Of a stretch of 35,024 nt of DNA, positions 1-7,526 are shown one piece after another. Below the pieces are notes generated by a model. It did not search any database. It was not told where the DNA came from and saw only the letters and a list, made by a program, of their open reading frames with translations. Source of the DNA: an uncultured Clostridium sp. (lineage in GTDB: Bacteria > Bacillota > Clostridia > Clostridiales > Clostridiaceae). How positions within the stretch are numbered: position 1 is the first letter of the stretch; each line of letters opens with the position of its first letter. Location of the stretch: assembly GCA_902785295.1 (NCBI GenBank), contig CACZYK010000012.1, positions 1 through 35,024 on the forward strand, in the 5' to 3' direction. The translations under genes and the position numbers were made by a program.

Positions 1-99
1 AAAGAGTCATAAACATTTTGTCCGATTATAGCAAGATTATTTCCTGCTGTTGCTACCAAGCCAACAGGCGATGCAATAGCACTCTTAAAAAAGTTTCCT
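1..99. repeat. Direct repeat of window ends (assembly overlap)
   Basis: These 99 bases are identical to the last 99 bases of the window (34926-35024). The repeat lies inside the coding sequence of the giant ejection protein, and the frame is continuous when the copies are merged. An exact 99-bp overlap is typical of a circular contig from a k-mer assembler. I therefore read it as proof of circularity or circular permutation, not as a biological terminal repeat. Confidence 0.95.
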
Positions 100-272
100 A
101 CCGATGATGATTCAATAGGTTTGTTTGCAAATAACCCATTATCAAGATTTACTCCTGCTTGTCTTTTTTGTTTTACATATAATGCATCGATTGAATCCGA
201 ATCATTACCATCAAAAACAACATCATCATTGTAGTAATCACATACAAAATCTTGAACAAGTTTATCAGCCAT
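1..272 (-). CDS. Giant ejected virion polyvalent protein, N-terminal part
   Basis: This is the first 90 codons of the 1913-aa protein whose remainder lies at 29456-34925. The ATG at 272-270 has an AGGGAG ribosome site eight bases upstream, just after the TAG stop of the preceding 490-aa gene. The protein begins MADKLVQDFV, continues with a short acidic, probably disordered stretch, and joins in frame to the part at the other end of the window through the 99-base overlap. Its place directly after two internal-virion-like genes is that of T7 gp16. No lytic transglycosylase signature is visible in this portion. Confidence 0.93.
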   Translation of the reverse strand, partial: MADKLVQDFVCDYYNDDVVFDGNDSDSIDALYVKQKRQAGVNLDNGLFANKPIESSSVGNFFKSAIASPVGLVATAGNNLAIIGQNVYDS

Positions 273-284
273 TATATTTACTCC

Positions 285-1757
285 CTATTTAATATAAACC
301 TTTTCACCGGTTTTAAACTTTTTATATTTCTTTCCTGTTCCTTCTTCTTCATATACTTGATATTCGTTAGATTGAACAGGTCGCATTTCATCTTTCTTCT
401 GTGCAACACTTCTTCCAACTAATATTCTTGATGCATCAGTTAGTATTGCACCAGTATCATTTTTAATCACAAAGTTATTATACACATCATTGACTATATT
501 TGCTAGTTTCTTTTTCTTTTCTTCGCCAATATATAACCAATTTGACTCATCAGGGTCTATGTTTGCACCTTTTAATCCTTTGTAAATCTGTGTATATAAT
601 CCCGCTTTTACAATACTATTATCAAGACTAACACCCGTATCTTTTTTGTATTTCTCTAATTTTTCATCAAGCATATTAAAAGCATCTTGTCTATTACTTG
701 AAATCATTTTTACAAACATATTATTTCTATGTTCTGTATCCATTTTATTCATTAAATTATCAGCAAACAATAAATTATATTTTCTAAAGGTTTTTTCATC
801 TACTGTGCCTCTAATATAATCTTCGTTTAATGTATCTATATAATTTAATGTTTCATCTATTGTTGCATTGAACTTCTTATCTTCAGTCTTTTCTTCTACA
901 AGTTGTTCAAGTTTCATCTTGCTAAGTTCATAAGCATCAGATATTTCAACTGCTTTGTTTTGTGTTTCTCCGTTCTTAACTGCCTTTTCTACATTTTCTG
1001 TATAAGTCTTTGAACTTGATTTTAATGTATCATAAGATTCTTTATCCATCAATTTATTCAAAGGAACACCGCCAAGTGTGAATTTACCATTTGCAATATT
1101 TTGATGTAGTTTATATTTTTCTTCTGCACTCAATCCTTTTGAATAGTCATTTAATGCATCTTGAAAAAGTCTATTTGTTTTGTATTGTAATGATTTCTTT
1201 TCACTTGCAGAGAGTAAATCCGAACTTTCTCCAGCCCTTCTTTGTTCCATACCTCTCATATAGTTTACAACATCATCAGGCGAATTAAATCCACCAAAAG
1301 CATTTATAAGAGTGTCTTTTGATAACTGATAACTATGTTCAAGTTCAACTTCTAATAATGCTTTGTTTTCTTTTCTCTGTGCTTGTGCAAAAGCAACATT
1401 TGATTTTCCAAGTATAGTTCTACTTTTTAATTCATAATCTGCCAAGAAGTCGCTTTTTACTTCATTATCTTCAATATTGTTTGCATAATTATCACGAATA
1501 TTGTTAAGTTCTTTTTCTAACTCTGTCGGATTGTTTCCATAGTTTTCATAAGCAAGTTGCATATCTGTTTGGCTTGCATTATTTAATTGAGTAGAATATC
1601 TTTTTCTTGCTTGCAACAATAACTCTTGAGCCTTATCTTCTTCCTGTTGTCCTTGTTTTTTTACTTGTGAACCAATTGAACCAACTTGTGATAATGTATC
1701 TTTTACATTACCCATTGCCGATTCTGTAAACATCTCTCTTTGATAAATATTTGCCAT
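285..1757 (-). CDS. Internal virion protein (T7 gp15-like position)
   Basis: This 490-aa hydrophilic, strongly helical protein is rich in Lys, Glu, Asn and Gln. It has no signal peptide or membrane segment. It lies between the 164-aa and 1913-aa genes, the slot held by the internal core protein gp15 in T7-like phages, which is ejected with the DNA and helps build the channel through the cell envelope. The N-terminal 60 residues look flexible and Gln-rich, and most of the rest has coiled-coil character. The start (MANIYQREMF) overlaps the previous stop as TAATG, with a GGGAG site upstream. I assign the role from gene order, length and composition, not from a catalytic motif. Confidence 0.7.
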   Translation of the reverse strand: MANIYQREMFTESAMGNVKDTLSQVGSIGSQVKKQGQQEEDKAQELLLQARKRYSTQLNNASQTDMQLAYENYGNNPTELEKELNNIRDNYANNIEDNEVKSDFLADYELKSRTILGKSNVAFAQAQRKENKALLEVELEHSYQLSKDTLINAFGGFNSPDDVVNYMRGMEQRRAGESSDLLSASEKKSLQYKTNRLFQDALNDYSKGLSAEEKYKLHQNIANGKFTLGGVPLNKLMDKESYDTLKSSSKTYTENVEKAVKNGETQNKAVEISDAYELSKMKLEQLVEEKTEDKKFNATIDETLNYIDTLNEDYIRGTVDEKTFRKYNLLFADNLMNKMDTEHRNNMFVKMISSNRQDAFNMLDEKLEKYKKDTGVSLDNSIVKAGLYTQIYKGLKGANIDPDESNWLYIGEEKKKKLANIVNDVYNNFVIKNDTGAILTDASRILVGRSVAQKKDEMRPVQSNEYQVYEEEGTGKKYKKFKTGEKVYIK

Positions 1758-2251
1758 TATTTATCTCCCTTAAAACCTATTTTTCCTGTGTCATATGAAT
1801 TTATACCTGAACCGATTGCACTCAAAGTTGAACTAATAAGTTCGCTTTTTGCTCTTGTCTTTTCAAGTGATGCTTTAATTCTTATAGCCTTTGCTTTCGC
1901 TTGTCCTGTTCTTTCTACATTTGCTGTATCTTCATTTAATGCTTTTGCAGACATCTCAAGATTTTTCTGTATTGAACCACTACTTGAACGACCACCCCTC
2001 ATTGTCGATGCAAAAAGCATATTTCCAGCGGAAGATAAATATCTTTCCCTAAGTGCATTTGCCTTTTCTCTTGCATTTAATTCGACTTGATTTGCTTCAA
2101 CTTCGCTTGCATAAGCATCTGTCTTTAATGTAGCATAATTTATATATCCACCCATTAAAGTTGAAAATGCCGATGCTCCGCTTTGTATTGCAGATTGTTT
2201 ATATAAATCCTGTGTTTTTGCATCTATTAAAGTCTGTGATTCGTTTGCCAT
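1757..2251 (-). CDS. Internal virion protein (T7 gp14-like)
   Basis: This 164-aa protein has a Gly/Ala/Ser-rich N-terminal half with a weakly hydrophobic stretch around residues 20-40. A long basic amphipathic helix follows (about 45-140), then a short Gly-Ser hydrophobic patch near 140-155. That layout and length fit the T7 gp14 class, the outermost ejected core protein that inserts in the outer membrane. It follows tail tube B and precedes the gp15-like gene, matching T7 order exactly. The ribosome site is GAGGGA. Its stop overlaps the next start by one base (TAATG), so translation is probably coupled. Confidence 0.7.
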   Translation of the reverse strand: MANESQTLIDAKTQDLYKQSAIQSGASAFSTLMGGYINYATLKTDAYASEVEANQVELNAREKANALRERYLSSAGNMLFASTMRGGRSSSGSIQKNLEMSAKALNEDTANVERTGQAKAKAIRIKASLEKTRAKSELISSTLSAIGSGINSYDTGKIGFKGDK

Positions 2252-2252
2252 A

Positions 2253-4784
2253 TTATCCCTCGTAATTTATATTTAATTCTATTGATAATATATCAAGGCT
2301 TTCTGTTCCTTCTATATTATATGTTATATCTTTGCCGTATAAAGTGCAAGCATAAAATTCTACTGGATGATAATTAGTCATATCATTTAATTGTTTTGTT
2401 TGTCCGCAGAAAATTATCTCTTTTCCTTTACACATTACAGTTGCTTTTGCAATTCTCTTTTTTACACTTCCTGTCTTATGATTTATAGATATTTGATTTC
2501 CTACTAATTTATATTTAACCGGATAACCAACATAAACAATTCCACTTTCTACTTCTACTCTTGCATCGCCGTTGTTATCAAATTTTCCATAGGCTCTTAA
2601 ATTTCCTACACCCTTATAGATAAATTCATCATTTTTCATAGAACTGTCGTGTATCATATAATCTGTTACTGTTAGTCTATGTCCGCTATCTCCTAAGTTT
2701 TCTGTATAATTTAATTTTTCAAGAAATGTCTTGCCTGCTATTTTTACAACCGCAAACATTACACCACCAACCGCACAAACTTGTTTATATTCTCCCTTTC
2801 TCTTGCAAACAGATGGTGCAAATATTTCATCTGATAATGATATTGTTATTGTCGATAATTGACCTGCAATATCTATTATATAAATTCTAGAAACAGGACT
2901 CTCTGATGAACCTTTTACTATATCCATATCTACAGTTTGATATTGTAGTATATTTGTTAATTTACTTAAATTTTCTGATTCGTAAGAGTTTACTGTATCA
3001 CTATAAACATAATTCATAAGTTTATGATTGCTTACATATAATACTTGTCCATCTAAAATTATAGGTCTTACTCTTTCATCTATACCGTTTTTAGTTGTAG
3101 GTATTACCTTAAATGAGTTAGGGGTAAAACTATTTTCAGGACTGCTTGCTTCATAATCGCTAGTAAATATATGTAATCCCCTATTAAATATTATATCATA
3201 AATAACCGCATTTGTATTCATTGTAAATGAGATTGAATCATTATCATAATTACCAGCATTTTTAAAATTATAATAATCGGCTATTCTTGATGCCCAAATA
3301 GTGTTTGGCTTTGTAGGTGTTCCAGCAAAGAATAATCTTTCGTTTGCTATACAACAACATCTAGGATATCCCTTTGATGCACTCCATACCGCTTCATAAC
3401 CACTCTCATAATTCCAACTTGAAAAAGAATCGGTGTTATAAAAAGGAATTATTGTATATCCGCTAACTTTTGTAGCACTTATATATTTTGTTACTCTTAA
3501 TCTTCCACCGTTTCCATCAATTACTTGTCCTTCATAATTTACATCAAAAACAGAACTTCCTGCTGTCAATGTAACAATACCTTCTGCTCTATCAGGTGTT
3601 AATGTTACTGTCTTTGGTGTTATTGTCGCATTTCCAAATAATTCTTGTGGTATGCTCTGCAATGATATTGAACTCCAAGCCCAATCATTGTCCGCTTGTC
3701 TTACTAATTGATGTGGCTCTAATTTTTCGTGTGTAAAAACTATTGTATCATCTTTATATGTCCATTTAATATTTTCTATTATTTCATCAGTTAATTCAAC
3801 CGCACTAACCGTTTCAATAAATTCAGGATTTCCATATACTAACTTGTAAATATCTATTCTACCTTTAATCAATACAAATAAATAATTTTCAATATTGTTA
3901 AACACAAAATCTACAAGTTTTACTTCTCCGACATCTTCTTCTGTTGCACTTTGTAAAATAACTATTTTATCAAGAACCAATCTTGATATTACATTACTAT
4001 CAACCGTTAATCTTATATATCTTGCACTTGCTATTGATGTTTGAAAATCTATTGCTGTTTCGCTTATTGTTGCATAATCTTCTCGTGTCCAAGTTATACC
4101 ATCAGAACTTATTTCTACATACATTCTTGTAGATATAGGCGTATGATTTGATTCTTTTAATTGAACCCTTATATCATCATATTGATATTGAGAAGAACTT
4201 GATATTTTTAATTGTCCACTTACAGAAGTCAACGAACCTGCACTATCTTTTGTATAAGTTAAAGTGTTTATCATTTGGTGTAGTGAACTATATAATACAG
4301 GAACTAATGAACCATTTACACCGACACCAGCATTTGTAAATGCTGTTGTAGTCGAATTAAAATTATAAACTCCAGCAGATTCTCTAGGTAATACAAGCCA
4401 TAAGTTAGGTTCAGTATAATCAAACTTAATTTGATTTACTTGAAATAAAAAGTCTGTTTTTTCTTCTCCCAAATCAAATTCAAGATATGTTGTTTGTCCA
4501 TCTGTTCCTGATGATATAAACCGTGTATCTGTTTTTAAATCTGCTACATTACCACCGATATTTGATGTGGCTGTATAATCTATTTCACTTGATGGACTAT
4601 ATGCTTTTATTTCTGTTATTCTATCTGTTGCTTCTCTTTTTGTTAAGCCACCAAATAAAGTAACATCAAAGTTTTTTATTTCACTTGCAGAAGAATCAAA
4701 TATTTCTAAATCGGTTCTTTCTTGCAAATCTTTTACAATCTGTCCTTTACTAAATTTTATTTTCTTCTGTAATGTGCTAGCCAT
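2253..4784 (-). CDS. Tail tubular protein B-like (T7 gp12 position)
   Basis: This 843-aa protein is rich in beta strands, Thr, Ser, Asn and aromatic residues, with little Ala or coiled coil. It is close to T7 gp12 (about 794 aa), which forms the tail nozzle below the gatekeeper ring. The opening (MASTLQKKIKFSKGQ) and the stretch about WSASKGYPRCCCIANERLFFAG in the middle (describing an arginine-cysteine turn before a blade-like repeat) are what I would expect for the beta-propeller nozzle family. It follows the 192-aa tail tube A gene with two bases between and precedes the gp14-like gene by one base. The ribosome site is AAGGG. Role is assigned from order, size and fold-like composition. Confidence 0.8.
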   Translation of the reverse strand: MASTLQKKIKFSKGQIVKDLQERTDLEIFDSSASEIKNFDVTLFGGLTKREATDRITEIKAYSPSSEIDYTATSNIGGNVADLKTDTRFISSGTDGQTTYLEFDLGEEKTDFLFQVNQIKFDYTEPNLWLVLPRESAGVYNFNSTTTAFTNAGVGVNGSLVPVLYSSLHQMINTLTYTKDSAGSLTSVSGQLKISSSSQYQYDDIRVQLKESNHTPISTRMYVEISSDGITWTREDYATISETAIDFQTSIASARYIRLTVDSNVISRLVLDKIVILQSATEEDVGEVKLVDFVFNNIENYLFVLIKGRIDIYKLVYGNPEFIETVSAVELTDEIIENIKWTYKDDTIVFTHEKLEPHQLVRQADNDWAWSSISLQSIPQELFGNATITPKTVTLTPDRAEGIVTLTAGSSVFDVNYEGQVIDGNGGRLRVTKYISATKVSGYTIIPFYNTDSFSSWNYESGYEAVWSASKGYPRCCCIANERLFFAGTPTKPNTIWASRIADYYNFKNAGNYDNDSISFTMNTNAVIYDIIFNRGLHIFTSDYEASSPENSFTPNSFKVIPTTKNGIDERVRPIILDGQVLYVSNHKLMNYVYSDTVNSYESENLSKLTNILQYQTVDMDIVKGSSESPVSRIYIIDIAGQLSTITISLSDEIFAPSVCKRKGEYKQVCAVGGVMFAVVKIAGKTFLEKLNYTENLGDSGHRLTVTDYMIHDSSMKNDEFIYKGVGNLRAYGKFDNNGDARVEVESGIVYVGYPVKYKLVGNQISINHKTGSVKKRIAKATVMCKGKEIIFCGQTKQLNDMTNYHPVEFYACTLYGKDITYNIEGTESLDILSIELNINYEG

Positions 4785-4786
4785 AG

Positions 4787-5365
4787 TTAAGCCCTTTCTT
4801 CAAGTATATTGTTCAAGTTTATGTGCTTTACTTTGCTCTGTCTAAAGTCTGTGTTCTTTGCAACTTCAAAAGCCCTTGCTCTATTCATTTCAAGTAATTG
4901 ATATAAATTATTATCTCCTGTTAAAATCGGACATAATTTAGATGATAATGTATATCTTAACAAGTCTATAAAGTATGCAGGCATTTCACTTTCAGATATT
5001 TTCTTTGTGTAATCTACCCACATCTCAGGAGAGTTTGAATATATTGATATTCCTTGTTGTTCATAATCGTGGATTTTATGTTCCATCTTTTCATCAGAAT
5101 ATCTTCCCTTTATATACAAACACTTTGCAGGCATTGTGTATTTATACTTAAATCTTCCAAATGGAACAAGTAATTCTTCAGGGTCATCTAATTTTGTTTT
5201 AAAAGTGCAAAAACTCCAATTATAACTTTGGAGAACAAGAGATACTATAAAATTATATTGATTGTTAATTGCTCTAACATCATTTTCATCCGAACTTACA
5301 AAATCAGGCATTTCTACTCTACCTAAATCTTGCAATGCTAAAAACTTTACTTCATCTATTCCCAT
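4787..5365 (-). CDS. Tail tubular protein A-like / head-tail adaptor (T7 gp11-like)
   Basis: I start this gene at the ATG at 5365 (MGIDEVKFLALQ), which has a GAGGTG ribosome site; an ATG 12 bases upstream has none. The resulting 192 aa almost equals T7 gp11 (196 aa), the dodecameric gatekeeper ring between portal and nozzle. The N-terminal helices, the segment about SYNWSFCTFKTKL near residues 45-60 and the following DPEELLVPFGRFKYKY-like strand region are typical of this family. It is the first gene after the capsid and its terminator, and it probably depends on read-through from the capsid promoter. Confidence 0.8.
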   Translation of the reverse strand: MGIDEVKFLALQDLGRVEMPDFVSSDENDVRAINNQYNFIVSLVLQSYNWSFCTFKTKLDDPEELLVPFGRFKYKYTMPAKCLYIKGRYSDEKMEHKIHDYEQQGISIYSNSPEMWVDYTKKISESEMPAYFIDLLRYTLSSKLCPILTGDNNLYQLLEMNRARAFEVAKNTDFRQSKVKHINLNNILEERA

Positions 5366-5391
5366 TATACACCTCATTGTTTTTTAAGAAA

Positions 5392-5413
5392 GGGGATATA
5401 TTTCTATACCCCC
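5392..5413 (-). terminator. Second hairpin of capsid terminator
   Basis: On the minus-strand RNA a GGGGGUAUA arm pairs with UAUAUCCCC around a GAAA tetraloop, followed by UUUCUU. One pair is G-U in the minus RNA but A-C in a plus RNA, so the structure favours the minus strand. It directly follows another hairpin after the capsid stop codon. Confidence 0.7.
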
Positions 5414-5419
5414 TGTCGT

Positions 5420-5454
5420 GCTACCCAATACGAGTAATAAGAATACTGGGTAGC
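5420..5454 (-). terminator. First hairpin after capsid gene
   Basis: An 11-bp stem (GCTACCCAGTA with TATTGGGTAGC, 13-nt loop) begins six bases after the capsid stop. It has one G-U pair in the minus RNA that would be an A-C mismatch on the other strand. With the next hairpin it forms a tandem, probably leaky, terminator or RNA-stabilising end of the capsid message. Confidence 0.65.
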
Positions 5455-5460
5455 AATCAG

Positions 5461-6297
5461 TTATTTTGCTGATAATACACCAACAACACCTTGATTGTCG
5501 ATAACTACTGCACCAGCATAGAATGAACCACCAACCATATATGAAAGTTTTTGTGGAACATATTCCATCTTTGTTGCAATATCTTTACCAAGTCCGAAAC
5601 CAACTGCTCTCTTGTGATAAATAAATCCAAGAACATCAGCATTAGAGTTTTCAAGTGGTAAACCACCTTCTGTTCTGTTTGCGATACAGATGAATTTCAT
5701 ACCCAAGAATGAACCGATTTCACCATTTACCAATGCTCTTACAGAATTATAATCTGCAGATGTAACTTGAGTTGTCTTTAATAAATCTTCAAGTTGTGTT
5801 GCACTGTGAATGAAGTATCTATCTTCTGTTGGAACACCTGCTTCGTCAAGTAATTTCTTACCAGCAAGCAATGTGTTGATTGACAATGCTGTTCCTGTTG
5901 TTCCAACTTGATGATTTGTTGAATCATAACCGCTAGACATAGCATCGATAATGATTTGGTCTTTTCTCAAACCAAGTGCATCACCTGCTACTTCTGCAAT
6001 TTCTTTGATTTCTGAGAAGTTGATTGCTGTCATTGTTACTTCATCAACATAATCGTATGCATCCCAACCTGATAATTCACACTTAACTTGTGTAAAGTTT
6101 GTATCCATAGGTGTTATATCAGCAAAAGCAGTATGAGAAGTTGCGATTCCCTTACCCTTTTTACGGAAGTAAATTTCTTTACCAACAACACCAGTTTTTG
6201 TATAAACAGTTCCTTGTAGGCTACTTACATTACCATATGCTCTTTTAACTTCAGCATCAAATGCAGATTGCCAAACATTACTTATATTTACAGACAT
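5461..6297 (-). CDS. Major capsid protein
   Basis: This 278-aa protein sits between the scaffold and tail tube genes and has its own consensus promoter and terminator. The open frame extends upstream to 6426, but the true start is the ATG at 6297 (MSVNISNVWQSAF), which has a strong AAGGAG site; the extra codons overlap the promoter and hairpins. The alternating helix and beta pattern, the central segment about ADVLGFIYHKRAVGFGLGKD and the C-terminal strand about YMVGGSFYAGAVVIDNQG are like HK97-fold capsid proteins of small podophages. It lacks the long N-terminal delta domain of siphophage capsids, in line with a separate scaffold gene. Confidence 0.85.
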   Translation of the reverse strand: MSVNISNVWQSAFDAEVKRAYGNVSSLQGTVYTKTGVVGKEIYFRKKGKGIATSHTAFADITPMDTNFTQVKCELSGWDAYDYVDEVTMTAINFSEIKEIAEVAGDALGLRKDQIIIDAMSSGYDSTNHQVGTTGTALSINTLLAGKKLLDEAGVPTEDRYFIHSATQLEDLLKTTQVTSADYNSVRALVNGEIGSFLGMKFICIANRTEGGLPLENSNADVLGFIYHKRAVGFGLGKDIATKMEYVPQKLSYMVGGSFYAGAVVIDNQGVVGVLSAK

Positions 6298-6370
6298 TTT
6301 CTTTCTCCTTTTTTGTCTTGTTAATATTATATGTAAGGTTTTTAAATAGGCTTTTTTCTGAAATTCGGGG

Positions 6371-6391
6371 ACATCAAAAGAACTTCGATGT
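6371..6391 (-). promoter_or_regulatory. Leader stem-loop of capsid mRNA
   Basis: In the minus RNA, ACAUCGAAG pairs with UUUUGAUGU around a UUC loop (two G-U pairs). It lies inside the roughly 130-nt untranslated leader of the capsid message, downstream of the nested promoter. No ribosome site is hidden in it, so mRNA stabilisation is the simplest guess. Confidence 0.35.
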
Positions 6392-6401
6392 TGAGCCCAA
6401 G

Positions 6402-6447
6402 AAAAAAGGTTCTCAAATCTTTTCACTTTCGATTATAAGAACCTTTT
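6402..6447 (-). terminator. Terminator upstream of capsid, with promoter inside
   Basis: A 10-bp stem (AAAAGGTTCT with AGAACCTTTT, 24-nt loop) ends in a run of six T on the minus strand. It would stop transcripts arriving from the terminase-portal-scaffold genes. The left arm fills part of the -35/-10 spacer of the capsid promoter and the loop starts with the -10 box, so transcripts starting at that promoter lack the left arm and cannot form the hairpin. Confidence 0.7.
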
Positions 6448-6460
6448 AACTTTCTGTCAA
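6432..6460 (-). promoter_or_regulatory. Consensus sigma70 promoter of capsid gene
   Basis: The -35 box TTGACA (6455-6460) and -10 box TATAAT (6432-6437) are separated by exactly 17 bp, a perfect consensus on the minus strand. The expected start is near 6425, giving a leader of about 130 nt before the capsid ATG. It begins 11 bases before the scaffold stop codon, reading away from it. Confidence 0.85.
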
Positions 6461-6470
6461 TTTTATTTTT

Positions 6471-7325
6471 TTATACAACTGGAAGTGGGTCTGTTCTTCC
6501 TGCATTTATTCTTTGTTGTATAATTTCCATTCTTCGTGCATCGCTTGTTTCAGGTCTATTATATTCCTTTGCAAGTTCCATATCACTAGGTAAGTTATCT
6601 GCTGATACTGATGGAATATTTGATACTTTTTCGCCAAATAATTCTCTTATCTTTGCAATTACCTTGTTTGCTACTGCAGATTGACCAGCAGACTCAAGCA
6701 AGAACTTCTTTTCTTCATTATCAAACACACCATAGTTTTTACAAAATTCGACATTCTCTTTGATAATTTCTTCTGCTTTATCTCCGAGTATTGCTTTTTG
6801 TTCTTTAATATACTGTGCTTTATCTGATGCTTTTTGTTCATCTGTTCTTGTATCAATGATAGATACTTCTTCCATAACTTGCAAGAAAGCATTTTTCATA
6901 GCATTTGCTTGTTCTTTTGTCATACCATTATCAAAGGCTATCTTGTCGATATTCTTCATTGATGCATTGATATATTTACCAGCATTGCTTTCTGTATCAC
7001 TTAAGATTGCATTATACTTTTCATCTGCTGTGTAAAGTTCTGCATATTTTTCTGCACTATCAGGTGTTTCAATTCCCTTTGATATTTTTCTTCTCATATC
7101 AAGTGCTTGTTTCTTAAAGTTTTCAATCTCTTTATCTTTTGATGATAATCTTTCAAGAACTGCATCTTGTTTTAATGCACCTTTTTCTTTATCCCATAAT
7201 TCTTCATCAATACCCTCAGGAACTTGTTGACTCATTTGTTCCATTGTCATATTTTCCATAGAATTATTTTCAGTGTTGTTATCTTGAACTTGTGCATCAA
7301 GTCCTGTTGTCAAGTTTTCTTCCAT
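6471..7325 (-). CDS. Capsid scaffolding protein
   Basis: This 284-aa protein is highly charged and helical. It has a disordered Asn/Gln/Met-rich N-terminus, a coiled-coil-like region around residues 55-90 and a polar tail. It lies between portal and capsid genes, where T7-like phages encode their scaffold (gp9), which guides procapsid assembly and then leaves. There is no cysteine-rich or catalytic motif except isolated residues. A strong AAGGAG site precedes ATG 7325. The role is inferred from position and composition; sequence recognition is weak, as is usual for scaffolds. Confidence 0.75.
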   Translation of the reverse strand: MEENLTTGLDAQVQDNNTENNSMENMTMEQMSQQVPEGIDEELWDKEKGALKQDAVLERLSSKDKEIENFKKQALDMRRKISKGIETPDSAEKYAELYTADEKYNAILSDTESNAGKYINASMKNIDKIAFDNGMTKEQANAMKNAFLQVMEEVSIIDTRTDEQKASDKAQYIKEQKAILGDKAEEIIKENVEFCKNYGVFDNEEKKFLLESAGQSAVANKVIAKIRELFGEKVSNIPSVSADNLPSDMELAKEYNRPETSDARRMEIIQQRINAGRTDPLPVV

Positions 7326-7330
7326 TTTTA

Positions 7331-7522
7331 TTACTCCTTGTTTTTGTTCATAATACGAAGAATATCTCTCACGACTTCTTCTTTTCCTAATGCAACATAC
7401 ATCGCATTCGGATTTTCTGTATTCACTGTTTTATGTGAATAATAATTTTGCATCCAAGCCAATACTTGTTTGCCATCTTCTGTGGAGAATAGGGCTCTTA
7501 TTACAGAGTCCCTATATTCCAT
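7331..7522 (-). CDS. Bbp19-like small phage protein
   Basis: The frame is open to 7570, but I place the start at ATG 7522 (MEYRDSVIRALFST), just after the portal stop, giving 63 aa; ATG 7546 is a possible alternative. The pattern of a short helix, STEDGKQVLAWM, a variable turn with NPNAMYVALGK and then EVVRDILRIM fits the Bbp19-type family found beside portal genes of podophages such as Bordetella phage BPP-1. Its exact function is unknown to me. It sits between portal and scaffold, so a morphogenetic role is likely. Confidence 0.6.
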   Translation of the reverse strand: MEYRDSVIRALFSTEDGKQVLAWMQNYYSHKTVNTENPNAMYVALGKEEVVRDILRIMNKNKE

Positions 7523-7526
7523 ATCC

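Noticed and set aside
1-99. T7-like direct terminal repeat
   Set aside because: The repeat lies inside a continuous coding frame of the giant gene and has a typical assembler overlap length, so circular-contig overlap is simpler.
6298-6426. Longer capsid protein from the upstream ATG
   Set aside because: The extra codons cover the promoter start region and hairpins; the ATG at 6297 has the strong AAGGAG site and a normal capsid N-terminus.
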